A stretch of DNA of 64,000 bases. Origin: Macrostomum hystrix. Its lineage: Eukaryota; Platyhelminthes; Macrostomidae. The notes under the pieces were generated by a model. It made no database searches, was not told the origin of the DNA, and saw only the letters and a list, made by a program, of their open reading frames with translations. The stretch spans positions 24,308,501 through 24,372,500 of the forward strand of contig CATNEN010000001.1 in assembly GCA_950097015.1 (NCBI GenBank), read 5' to 3'. Numbering within the stretch: the first letter of the stretch is position 1; the number at the start of each line of letters is the position of its first letter. Positions 1 to 10,297 of the stretch are shown one piece after another. Both the position numbers and the translations under genes were made by a program.

Positions 1-532
1 CTGCCAGCTGTTCATATTCGACCGGTGCAGCAAGGCCGTTAGGGACTGCGGGTGCAACAGGCGAGGTCGCGTGTTCGTGAGACAGCAGGCCGGTCTGGCG
101 CCAGGCGCTCTCTGTCCCGGAGATTACGGTGACGATCACTGCGGAGTGAAGTACCGAGTCATCACTGAGGATGGATTCTGGAGTGTGCAGAAGCAACGTT
201 GTGAGTCCGGCGGCGGACTAGCAATGTTTGCGGACGTCATCGACCTTGCCGAGATGCAGCAAGTGAATTCTCTCTACGCAAAGTACAACCTCACGCTCGG
301 ACTCTTTCTCGACGGCCTTCAGACGCCCGGCAGCCCGGAGCCCCGTGGCGGCTGGATGTGGAGGACCTGCGGCATCCCCGTGAATGACAGCCTTTGGGAC
401 AGCACCGAGCCTAACAATAACAATGGAAACGGGGAGGATGCAATCATGAAAGGAAAAAACAAGGACTTGTGTGACGTGATTCAGAATTCGATTAGGGTCG
501 CTCTGTGCGAGTGCCTGTCGCCATTTGACTAG
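1..532 (+). CDS. C-type lectin domain protein, 3' terminal exon (5' end off window)
   Basis: Reading frame 2 is open from the left edge of the window to a TAG at 530-532. The segment has the layout of a C-type lectin-like domain: a WSVQKQRC start, a LFLDGLQ core strand, a GGWMW motif, the loop STEPNNNNGNGEDAI and the final cysteine strand (DLCDV ... ALCEC). The EPN motif is the canonical mannose-type calcium site of the family (established knowledge); whether calcium binds here is inference. An upstream cysteine-rich stretch (CQLFIFDRC ... CGC) may be the tail of another extracellular domain such as PAN. No membrane segment follows the domain, so this end is likely secreted. The stop codon sits at the very edge of a 23-bp minisatellite, which would form the 3' UTR. 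The start lies outside the window. Confidence 0.75.
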   Translation, partial: CQLFIFDRCSKAVRDCGCNRRGRVFVRQQAGLAPGALCPGDYGDDHCGVKYRVITEDGFWSVQKQRCESGGGLAMFADVIDLAEMQQVNSLYAKYNLTLGLFLDGLQTPGSPEPRGGWMWRTCGIPVNDSLWDSTEPNNNNGNGEDAIMKGKNKDLCDVIQNSIRVALCECLSPFD

Positions 533-537
533 AGGGA

Positions 538-1467
538 GTGACTAAATCAGGACTTAGGGAGTGACTGAATCAGGACTGAGGAAGTGACTAAATCAGGACT
601 GAGGGAGTGACTGAATCAGGACTGAGGAAGTGACTAACTCAGGACTGAGGGAGTGACTGAATCAGGAATGAGGGAGTGACTAAATCAGGACTGAGGGAGT
701 GACTGAATCAGGACTGAGGAAGTGACTAAATCAGGAATGAGGGAGTGACTAAATCAGGACTGAGGGAGTGACTAATCAGGACTGAGGGAGTGATTAAATC
801 AGGACTGAGGGAGTGATTAAATCAGGAATGAGGGAGTGACTAAATTAGGACTGAGGGAGTGACTAAATCAGGAATGAGGGAGTGACTAAATCAGGAATGG
901 GGGAGTGACTGAATCAGGACTGAGGAAGTGACTAAATCAGGAATGAGGGAGTGACTAAATCAGGACTGAGGGAGTGACTAATCAGGACTGAGGGAGTGAC
1001 TGAATCAGGCTAAGGGATTGACTGAATCAGGACTGAGGGAGTGACTGAATCAGGACTGAGGGAGTGACTGAATCAGGACTGAGGGAGTGACTGAATCAGG
1101 ACTGAGGGAGTGACTGAATCAGGACTGAGGGAGTGACTGAATCAGGACTGAGGGAGTGACTGAATCAGGACTGAGGGAGTGACTGAATCAGGACTGAGGG
1201 AGTGACTGAATCAGGACTGAGGGAGTGACTGAATCAGGACTGAGGAAGTGACTGAATCAGGACTGAGGGAGTGACTGAATCAGGACTGAGGGAGTGACTG
1301 AATCAGGACTGAGGGAGTGACTGAATCAGGACTGAGGGAGTGACTGAATCAGGACTGAGGGAGCGACTGAATCAGGACTGAGGGAGTGACTGAATCAGGA
1401 CTGATGGAGTGACTAAATCAGGACTGAGGGATTGACTGAATCAGGACTGAGGGAGTGACTGAATCAG
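538..1467. repeat. Minisatellite, 23-bp unit (first array of composite repeat, copy 1)
   Basis: About 40 head-to-tail copies of a 23-bp unit built on AGTGACTGAATCAGGACTG. Variants (ACTAAATC, GGAATGAGG) cluster on the left, while units from about 1030 to 1400 are almost identical, suggesting recent expansion on that side. A 22-bp relative occurs at 15722-16066 in the same orientation. Confidence 0.95.
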
Positions 1468-2707
1468 GGCTACTGGGGTGACTGGTAGAAGAAGGAAGTG
1501 AAGAGAAGAATCTATCTTTTTATTGTCATTTTGCTAAGTGATACATTCAAATGTTATTATTAATACTGCTTTCTTATAATCCAGTTTCCTAAATAAAGAT
1601 AACAACATTTTTTTCCCAAAAAGTAAGGTTTATAGGCCATGTCTGATCGATAAATAATTTCGAGCGTAGCGAAGCGGAGCGAGTTTTTAGGTTTATGATG
1701 GCCCCGGTAGGTCTGATGTGCCAAACCCTCCCCCTTTTTCTCAGCTCGTACCCTACTGATTTTCTTGGGACTTGCGCCATTCGATTCGTCGTCGAAAATT
1801 AGTTTGGGATCACCAAAACGGACTTGCAACATATCCATTGCTTCCTGCTGAAAATTGAGTATTTCCCTTTCTGAGCTATTTTTAGCATCAAGGTCAGAAG
1901 TCAGCCCTTTTTAACTTTCCTTTCCTTTCCTTCCTTCCTTAAGGAAGGCAGGCTCCACGCAGCAGGGGGGCAGTTAATGTACATTGAATTTACTAGCACA
2001 GCAGCGGGCATCAGCCAGCCACACTAGGCTCCCGACCTCCCCTTCACCCCTTAACCGATTGGCCTGCACTTGCCAAAGGCCTAACTCGCGGCTGAAATCG
2101 GGGGTGTGGGGTGGTGCCCTTGGGTGAGCGCCCATTGGTTGATAGTATAGAATCGGCCTAGTCATTATTTTGACTGCACAGTCCCGGTATAAGTTATCTA
2201 GTTGTCCCTGCACACACCAACCGTGATTGACTGACTATTACTATTACTAAATTATAACTACTATGATACTATGATAATGACTTTGACTTTGAATATTAAC
2301 GCTGACTATGACTATGGTCTATGGCCATGTATACACAACTCTAAACCTATTTGCACTATTTGTAATCTATATGATAGGTGGCTAATGAGATTGAGTCCAT
2401 CCCATTCCCAAATGGGGACAGATCTGTCACTTCTGTCATAGCTGTCGGGGGAACTATCGTAATGCACTTCCTCACGCTCCGCTCGTTCTTTTATTTCAAT
2501 TGGTGAAACAATTTAAATAGCTTCAGTTTATGCTATTGCCACCCAAATCATATTTAATAAACCATACGAGTATGACTAATAGCCTAGGGGAGTAAACTGC
2601 ATTGCATGCTAATAGGGGGTGGAAATACCAACAAAAGTACAAGACAGTTTTTCTGCTGCACCTTGCGGCCTGTGACAGCAGGAAAGCACGTTTTAGCTGG
2701 AAAACTG
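1468..2707. other. Middle part of composite repeat copy 1, with a ~0.9 kb insertion
   Basis: 1468-1655 and 2553-2650 are recognisably similar to 16067-16290 and 16297-16405 (for example the motifs GAATAAAGATAAC-like and AATAAACCATACGA). The stretch of about 1660-2552 has no counterpart in the second copy, so it is an insertion in copy 1 or a deletion in copy 2. Near its ends are partly inverted GC-rich motifs (GCGAAGCGGAGCGAG near 1670 and CACGCTCCGCTCG near 2477). No convincing ORF was seen; the short - strand ORFs at 1560-2213 have no recognisable features. Confidence 0.6.
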
Positions 2708-3170
2708 ATGTCAGGCTGTGTTTGATAATGTCAGGCTGTGTTTGATAATGTCAGGCTGTGTTTGATAATGTCAGACTGTGTTTGATAATGTCAGGCTGTG
2801 TTTGATAATGTCAGACTGTGTTAGATAATGTCAGACTGTGTTTGATAATGTCAGGCTGTGTTTGATAATGTCAGACTGTGTTTGATAATGTCAGACTGTG
2901 TTTGATAATGTCAGACTGTGTTTGATAATGTCAGGCTGTGTTGGATAATGTCAGGCTGTGTTTTATAATGTCAGACTGTGTTGGATAATGTCAGGCTGTG
3001 TGTTGATAATGTCAGGCTGTGTTTGATAATGTCAGACTTTGTTGGATTATGTCAGACTGTGTTTGATAATATCAGACTGTGTTTGATAATGTCAGGCTGT
3101 GTTGGATAAAGTCAGGCTGTGTTTGATAATGTCAGACTTTGTTGGATTATGTCAGACTGTGTTTGATAAT
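2708..3170. repeat. Minisatellite, 20-bp unit (second array of composite repeat, copy 1)
   Basis: About 23 copies of GTCAGGCTGTGTTTGATAAT with variants (GACTGTG, TTGGAT). The same 20-bp family, in the form GACTGTGTTGGATGATGTCA, makes up 16409-16880. The array runs directly into the 3' end of the broken Gypsy element. Confidence 0.95.
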
Positions 3171-5044
3171 GGCTGCTCAGGACCACCGCGGACATGGTCA
3201 ACGTGCCGCCGCACCACTCGGTCGTCGCCATCGAAGCCGCGCAGGTAGGAGGCCGGACCAGCGGCACCGACAACTCGCGCCGGCTTCCACCGACCTCCGT
3301 TGGCTCCAAAGTCTCTGGCCAGTACAGCGTCTCCAGTCTCGAAGGTCCGGAACCGAGCTTTGCAGTCGTGGTGCTCTTTTTGCTGACTTTGCTTACGCTG
3401 TTCTCTTGCTCCCAGGTCTGGCCGAGCTCGATCTAGCAACGTGCACAGTCGCCGTCCCATCAGGAGTTCGCAGGGAGCCACACCGGTCGTCGCATGCGGA
3501 GTGACCCGATAGGTCAGCAGGAACCGGGCGACCTTATCCTCCAAGGAGCCTTCGCGCTGCTTCTCCAGGGACCGCTTCAGCGTCTGGACAGCTCGTTCCG
3601 CCAGGCCGTTGGATGCCAGATGGTAGGGAGCAACGCGCACGTGCTGAATGCCGTTCTTCCGCAGAAAGTCGGACATCTACTCGCTTATCAAGTTGGGCCC
3701 ATTGTCCGACACCAGCACATCTGGCAACCCGTGCGTCGCGAAGCTGGAGCGGAGTTTCTGGATGGTGACAGCTGAGGTCGCTGACGACATCACATGCATA
3801 TCCAGCCACTTTGAATGGGCATCGACGACAACCAGCAGCATCTTGCCAGACACCGGACCCGCAAAGTCGATATGCACTCGAGACTACGGTCGGTTAGGCC
3901 ACGGCCACGACAACATTGGCGAAGGCGCCGGGGCGTTCTGCAACTCCTGACTGTCAGAGCAGGCCTTGGCCAGGTTTTCAATCTCCGAGTCTAATCCTGG
4001 CCACCAGAAATAACCTCGGGCTAACGTCTTCATGCGAGACGCCCCCGCATGACCTTGATGCAGCACCTGGAGCAGTGCAGCTCGCGCTCCGACCGGGACC
4101 ACCACTCGAGCGCCCCACAGAAGACAGCCTTCTTGCGCACTGAGCTCAGCCGCTCTCTTGGAGTATGGCAGCAGATCGTCATTGACCTGCTCTGGCCAGC
4201 CGATTTGCGTGAAGTGCAGAGCTCGGGCAAGTGTAGGGTCCTTTCGAGTCAGGCCGCGTATCTGAGCTGCCGTGACAGGTCCATCGTCCAGGTGGTCCAT
4301 CAGCATGACCAGCTCTGCCAGCTTCGGGACCGTCGCCGGCTTGTCGGGCAGCGGCAGGCGACTCAGGGCATCGGTGCACAACAGTGAGGCTCCGGCTCGG
4401 TGAACCATGCGGTAGTTATAGCCAGACAGCAGCAGAGCCCACCTCTGAATTCTTCCAGATGCCAGCGCCGGCACGGCCTTGTTCTCAGCCAGCAATCCAA
4501 GCAGAGGTTTGTGGTCACTCACCAGCAGAAATGGGCGGCCAAACAGGTACGCGTTGAACTTCTTGACCGCAAACACTACCGCGAGGGCTTCCTTCTCGAG
4601 TTGCGAGTAGTTTTTCTCAGCGTCGTGCAACATACGCGAGGCAAAGGCCACAGGCCGGACAGCTCGATCGATCCTGTGGCTGATGACCGCGCCCAGACCG
4701 TAGTGGGACGCGTCGCACTCGAGCAGCAGGTCTTTGCTCGGGTCAAAGTGCGCCAATACCGGAGCCGAGGACAGCAGTGTCTTGTACTTCTCGAAAGCGG
4801 CGTTCTGAGCAGCGCCCCAGTTCCAGCGGTGTTGCTCGCGCAGCAGCAGGTGCAGCGCAGCCAGGACTTGAGACAATTTAGGCAGGAACTTGCCATAGTA
4901 GTTCACCATGCCTAGGAAACTGCCCAGCTGAGTTGCGTCCTTGGGAGCTGGAGCGCTGACAATTGCCTCGACCTTGTCTTTGATCGGGTGCAGGCCGTCG
5001 GCATCGATGCGGTGACCGAGATAACTGATGCTCGACGCCCTCAC
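3152..5044 (-). pseudogene. Pol 3' part: RT connection, RNase H, integrase; frameshifted
   Basis: From 5044 the frame carries the RT thumb/connection (SISYLGHRIDADGLHP), then RNase H with CDASHYGLGAVI and LVSDHKPL, then an integrase zinc-binding region where the usual second cysteine of the CC pair appears to be serine (ACSDSQ). A frameshift near 3884 separates this from the integrase core, which retains HIDFAGP, VSDNGPN and NGLAERAVQTLK, i.e. the D, D and E positions. An in-frame TAG at 3677-3679 splits the core. A chromodomain was not recognised at the end. The damage (deletion, frameshift, stop) marks it as dead. Confidence 0.85.
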
Positions 5045-5045
5045 C

Positions 5046-5354
5046 TTCCCTGCGATTTCTGGTGTAGAACCGGTAACGATGGAAGATCTCGGACTCCTCA
5101 GGCTCGAAATGGCTCTTCAGTGCTTCGCAAATTTCGGTGTAGCTCTTGGCTGATGGCTGTGCAGGAGACAGAAGACTGAAGGCCAGATGGAAAACTTTCT
5201 TGCCGCTTGAACTCAGCAGAATCGCTCGCTTTTTCGCTTCCTCAGTGACGTCATTGGCAACAAAATATTGTTCTAACCTTGCTTGGTACATATGCCACGG
5301 CTCAGAGCCTTCTTCGTATGGGCCGACAAGTCCTAGTGCACTTGCACTACTCAT
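5046..5354 (-). pseudogene. Gag N-terminal fragment of the Gypsy remnant
   Basis: The ORF starts MSSASALGLVGPYEEG and runs about 100 residues, including WHMYQARLEQYF and KVFHLAFSLLSP, which resemble the capsid-like N-terminal part of Gypsy gag proteins. After RFYTRNRREGEG the frame passes abruptly into sequence belonging to the RT thumb in another frame, so the deletion breakpoint lies near 5045. No zinc knuckle is present. Confidence 0.7.
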
Positions 5355-5769
5355 TCGCGCAGGATTGTTTCAGTCTCGTCGCCACTGTGAAAACTCCACT
5401 TCGGGGGTAAGACCCCCCAAAGGCAGAGAGCTTGTATTTATCATAGCTGGCCAACAATAAAGGTTGTCTGACAAAGCGTCAGCCAATCACACGCACGCGT
5501 GCAGGTGTACACCTGCACTGTACATTACACTGAGCGGAGCAACTGAGCAGACCCACGCTACCACACGAACGTAGTTTGTCTTTTCGATCGATAAATCAAA
5601 TATAGAAATTTGCAGAAACTTATTCCAACGAGCTATTTGAGAAGCCGTTATTTTACAGCCGCGTACAGCTGTTTAAAGGCAGCGTACAGCCTTCATGGGC
5701 TGTTCAGTCCATGGACTGGGGGGAAGCCACACCCATCTTCAATAACTCAAGTTGCACAAATTTACTCCA

Positions 5770-5846
5770 GTGGAGTCGAGAACCGAACGCCCGACCTTAA
5801 AAGTCGTGAGCCCGACGCTCAAACACCTTGGATGCACCCCCTAGTG
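5770..5846 (-). other. tRNA-Lys-like / tRNA-derived SINE remnant
   Basis: On the - strand a tRNA-like fold can be sketched: an anticodon-arm-like CGACTTTTAAGGTCG (loop CTTTTAA, reminiscent of tRNA-Lys with anticodon UUU) followed by GTTCGGTTCTCGACTCC, which is close to a B box but carries a two-base insertion. The acceptor stem is not convincing. It is more likely a SINE relic than a functional tRNA gene. Confidence 0.35.
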
Positions 5847-6654
5847 TCCTATTTTTAGGTGAATCCATATTTCTTAAATGATAGCTTGGCTGGTGCATAT
5901 GATGGATGCATATAGCTAAGGCGTCTATGCAAGCCATAAATATTATATATGATAGATATATGATGCCAACACCAGCGTGTGTCTGACTACTGCAACAGGT
6001 AAAATTAACTGTCATCAAAACTCGATATCACGGTTTTATCCGCTGTCCGCTTTTGAACGCTCAGTCCTACATGGGCATTTTTCCAATGACTCGAGGGTCA
6101 CGGTCAATTCAGTATCCCGACTGGTTTTCCACATTCTCCTTCCCGTATTTCTTTTTTTGGATAAAGGACGAACTTTTAGCGAGCTATGCTTGTAGTATTA
6201 TCACTAATTGTGACAATGGAGGATTGCGCTTTCTCGGCAAAACGGAGCTGTGGCCTAGTGACTAGAACGTAGGAATTCAGCAACGAAGTTTTGTTATCGT
6301 TAAACTGTTTCCAGATCATTTTAATTAAGCACAGTTAATCCTTTATGATGCTTGCTTCAAGAAGCTCGTTACTGCGAAAATGGACTTCAGTTTTTTTATT
6401 TTCTTGGACGCCTTTAGATTTAGATTAGTGGCCGATCAATTAATGCATACACATGGGGATGCACTTAAGGCGGTTGTCACCTAAAAGTTCGGGCCCATTC
6501 CTACGAGTACACATAAGATTCTTCAAAGTTCGAAAAATTGAATCTACAATTAAGCCTCGTTTTTATGTTAGCTATCTGAAGGTTGCGAATCGCCATCCGG
6601 GGACCAGAAGCACATCGGTGGTGCAACAGAGAGCAGCTACTGACAGCCGCTCAC
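5847..6654. other. Unassigned sequence; probable 3' intron of the PAN/Gly-rich gene
   Basis: No coding exon with matching phase was found. A hydrophobic - strand stretch around 5900-5990 (VGIIYLSYIIFMACIDALAI) resembles a membrane segment, but the adjacent acceptor would put a stop codon in frame. AT-rich otherwise. Confidence 0.4.
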
Positions 6655-9402
6655 CTGTGGCGCAATCAGTTGCACCTGCACAAACCCCGCATCGCTGCCT
6701 GAGTTGCCGCCTGTCATGGCCTCGCAGCCGCTGCCGCCGCAGAACGAGCCACCGCCTCCTCCGCAGTGGTCGCCGCCCACCCCCGCACCGCCGCCGCTGT
6801 ATCCGCCGCCAGCCCCGGCAGCTCCCTTCCAAGAATCCTCTCCGTATCCGGCGCCGCCGCCACCGCCGAAGCCGCCGTTGGCTGGGCTGCTGTTTCCGGC
6901 GTTGCCACCAGTCCAGGCCTCGGTTTTGCTGCCGCCGCCATTGCCCTTGTAGCTTGATCCAGCAGCGGCTTTGGCCAACCAGCCGGCACCGCATCCGCCG
7001 TAGTTGGTTTCCGATGGCGCCGAGCTCGGTTTGTTGGTTCCCGGATTGCCTGCAGAACCGCCAGCGCCTACCTCAGAGGTCTATAATTTATTAGTAGCAC
7101 GTTCATAATCGGGTGTTAGTAGAGTCAATGTGGCTTGCTGAAAAAAAAGTTGAGAGATCTAAAAATCTGCTCAAATGAAACACCTAAACACTATTTGTTG
7201 TTCTTCCATCAAATAGATGGAAGGGGACTTAGCCACTCGCAGCTTGGTGTACTGCCTACTTTTAGGCACTTATTTATTTTCCAAGATTTTTCTAGGAGCT
7301 TTTACTTGCTCCTTTTTTAATTATATCTCTTTTAAGGTCTTTGTTTCCACAATCGCATCCTGCTTGGGGAGTGAGTGCCTTGCGTAATCCCATCCGAGAC
7401 AAGTACATCTGAGGATGGGATTCCTTTGTCAGCTTGTTTTGTCTGTTTGCTTCACATGATCCCGGAGGAAATTGTGCTTGTTAACCTGTGCTTATGACAT
7501 ATGATCTATTTTTAGCTGCAGGTGTACGCCAAGTATTAATGACGTCAGTTGCTATTTTTAGCACTAGGCCATTGTCATGGGTCCGTCCACTTGTTTATCT
7601 AAACATACGTTTCTATTTTTAGCAACTCAGGCACTTGAGAATTAAACCTATACTTAAATTGTAATAAACTGCTCACTGATGAGCCCTGCGAATCGGAGCC
7701 GCTGCTGCCGCTGAGACCAGGGAGTCCTAAAATTGAATTCAACGGAAAAATTCCTTTAATAATATACTTGGGACAATTGAGATATAATATGCAGATGTCA
7801 GAGCTTATCGAGGTAGCACACTATCTAGCAGTTAGATTCACCGTTGTTAGCAAAAGAGGCGCCCCCACCACCGCCAGCAGCCACCAGCGGTTGAGTGTCT
7901 GCACCTCGGTACACAAAGCTGCCTCCACCACCTCCGCCGCCGCCGTTTGAGCTTGAAGTCGTGCCGCCGGCCTGTCCGACAACAATGAGCAGCTGTGCTC
8001 CAGCTATCAGGCTGAAGTTTCCCACAACCACAGCTCCTCTGCCTCCCATTTTGCTGCTCGACGTGCTGTCACCACCTTTGGCGCCGGCTGCCCGGATGCG
8101 ATAGCAGCCAGTCACGTTGATGGTCATGCTTTGGATGGAGCCACTCGCGCCAGTAGAAGTGCCTGTTGTAAAATATTGTAGTGCTACACATTGCTCATTG
8201 AAAGGACTGGCACAGGAAGTAACATTACGACTATATGTAGCGAGCTTGAATGAACTCATTGTACTCATTGTTTGGGGTCGTACATTCAGAATTATGAATT
8301 GACCTAGACTCGTGGCGTAAAAATGCTCACTAGTGAACACTCGGGTCACATTGATCACCACATCCGGCTTCAACAGGTCATCGAAGTCCTCCAGCTTCAT
8401 CACCACAGCGTCAGTCTGCGCGCCGACGAATCGCCACTCGCCGCTTCCTGTCGACTGTGGACTCCGAGAGATCGTCACCAGCTGGCACAACCTGCTGGCC
8501 GGCCAGAACACAGTGGCGGCGCAGCCCTTCATCTTGCAGACCATCACGCACTCCTGCACCGACGCCGCGCCGCTGACGTTGAACACCTGGCTGCTGACTG
8601 TCGCGTTGATCACTAGCACACCAGCGTGACGGACGAACCTAGTTGACTTGTTGCAGCTACCTTGAATGTTTCCGAATTTTTAGACGTTGCCATATGTAGT
8701 CCTCATATTTCAAGATGGCAATAAACACGAACCGCAAGAAACTTATTTCATTGAACAGTGGAAATACCACGCTATTTTTCACTATGGGGAAAGACCAAGG
8801 GGTATTTCAAATACCCGCTACCTACTTCGCGATTGGTAGAACCGAACCGAAGGACCGATTTTCGTAAAAGTCCATCATCTAAATCTAAATTTGTGACAAG
8901 GACTACTGACACTGCTCTATATAAACTTCTATGGCGAATCAGTATTGTTTCAAAAATGAAAAAATTTACAATTTTATCAAAAATAGTCAACAATGGTAGT
9001 CGACATCGTTACAAGATGAAATTTGGTGAGCAAAAAATTATGCCTATATTTTTGGTATTTGCGACCAAACAACGCGTCAAGAATCGTTGAATATCACGAC
9101 GGTGCCGTTGTTTTGTGATTCTGGAAGTTGTTTCACCGCAAAAAAGCGTAATATTCTAGTTAGTTTTTTGGATTTCCAAGTGCGATTGGTTGATCAATTT
9201 GGGAGATACAGAAAAAAATGTGGGTATTTTAAATACTTTTCAAATAGTCTTTCTACTGTTTATCGCACCAGCGTTACTGGCGCTACTCGATAAGAGGCGT
9301 CGGAAGCTGTACAATTAGCTTCACATTCTCACCTTTGGCAGCAGCAACGCAGCAGCATAAAATGAAAAGCGAGAGAATCAGGCAGGCGGGACCGCGCTGC
9401 AT
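6655..9402 (-). CDS. Secreted PAN-domain plus glycine-rich-domain protein (3' end incomplete)
   Basis: Three exons join with matching phases: 9402-9333 (phase 1 donor GTGAGA), 8660-7842 and 7067-6655 (phase 0 donor GTGAGC). Exon 1 encodes MQRGPACLILSLFIL followed by small residues, a signal peptide. Exon 2 begins with a PAN/Apple-like module (GSCNKSTRF, ECVMVCKMKGC, LCQLV; cysteine spacing fits the family). It then has a linker and the start of a glycine-rich domain (RIRAAGAKGGD, LLIVVGQAGG, LVAAGGGGGASF) that resembles the Gly-rich module of ALK/LTK-type receptors and related extracellular proteins. Exon 3 continues it (GGFGGGGGAGYG, GGGGSFCGG, FVQVQLIAPQ). The protein is therefore secreted or extracellular; ligand and partner are unknown. 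Further exons must lie below 6655 but were not found, perhaps because the Gypsy remnant disrupted them. The intron at 7068-7841 contains three copies of CTATTTTTAGC at 7508-7620. Confidence 0.7.
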
Positions 9403-9716
9403 CTTTTGTGTGACTTTAAAACCGACAATGTCTCTTTGCTCACTGGATTTGACAGCTTTATTGCATATTTTCTAGAAATTTACAATATTCAGTGTTTGCT
9501 TCTTGGTTGCTAAGCTGCAAATATGCTTGAATGCTTAGTATTGATTTGTTAAAAGCCATTTTCAAAGCCTTTTTCCTTTTCTCTTAGCTCTCGGGAGAAT
9601 GATAGAATCCCTCTTATGCGCAACTCTGTAGGGCAGAAAAAACTGTCCTTACTCAAATCCACACTTGGCGCCCAAACTTTTTCTCTCCACCTGCTCTAAT
9701 GAGCATAATACTTGTA
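9403..9716. other. Intergenic sequence upstream of the PAN/Gly-rich gene
   Basis: AT-rich stretch between the - strand start codon at 9402 and the mariner terminus. It presumably contains the 5' UTR and promoter. No clear TATA box or conserved element was recognised. Confidence 0.4.
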
Positions 9717-10297
9717 CGAGGGGTGTCCAAAAAGTCTTAGGACTTTTTCACACAACTCTTTTCAACAGCTAGCAAGTTTAACAACAGCAAATGTTTTTGC
9801 GGCTATATTTACAAATGACGCAGTTAAAGAATTTTGAAAATATCACTAACTGTTCAAAAGTTATGCCTCCTAACTGCAGTTGGGTAGTGAATCTCAATAC
9901 ATGAACAAGAACATGGAGGCTGCATATGGAGCGACAGGAAACAGAAGGTCAGCTGTCTTTCAAAAAAAGTTCAAATGTCGTCCTCAGTGGCAACTGAGAA
10001 CCTCTCAACATAGTCACCCTTCTTACTTGACTTACTTGACTTAGCGGCAGGGAGCCTCCATGACGGACGCAGCGAGGAGGCGGCCGATGCCGCCCATATC
10101 GCTAACCCCTGGCAGCCAGACCGCCTCCAGCGAGGCGGTGCCGCTCAGGGTGGTCCGTCGGTCGATCCCGCCGCGCGATCCTCCTCGCCATAGGCTGAGA
10201 AGAAATCAGCTCGGCCGGTATCCCGAAGGAAGTGGGCGAGCTGTGGGATGCTCTCGGGCGAGCAGGCTTCGACTAGGGTCAGCGCCGGCCCGAGATG

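Larger units (their letters stand above)
3152..5570 (-). mobile_element. Degenerate Gypsy-type LTR retrotransposon with large internal deletion
   Basis: Read on the - strand, a likely 5' LTR remnant lies at about 5389-5570, followed by a TGGCGACGAGA primer-binding-like motif just before the gag start. A gag N-terminal fragment and a pol 3' part (RT connection, RNase H, integrase) follow. The gag C-terminus, protease and RT palm are missing, and the element ends at the 20-bp minisatellite without a visible 3' LTR. The order RT-RNase H-integrase is that of Metaviridae (Gypsy). This copy is clearly non-functional. The LTR boundaries are tentative because there is only one LTR. Confidence 0.85.

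Noticed and set aside
538-1467. CRISPR-like array of short direct repeats
   Set aside because: Units are contiguous without unique spacers, and the host is eukaryotic; it is a minisatellite. The same applies to the other arrays.
6572-6994. Arg-rich and Pro-rich ORFs overlapping the Gly-rich exon
   Set aside because: Shadow frames of the GC-rich Gly-coding exon; the chosen frame is supported by splice phases.
7681-7730. CTGATGAGCCCTGCGAATCGG resembling a hammerhead core
   Set aside because: The GAAA segment and a closable stem II are missing.
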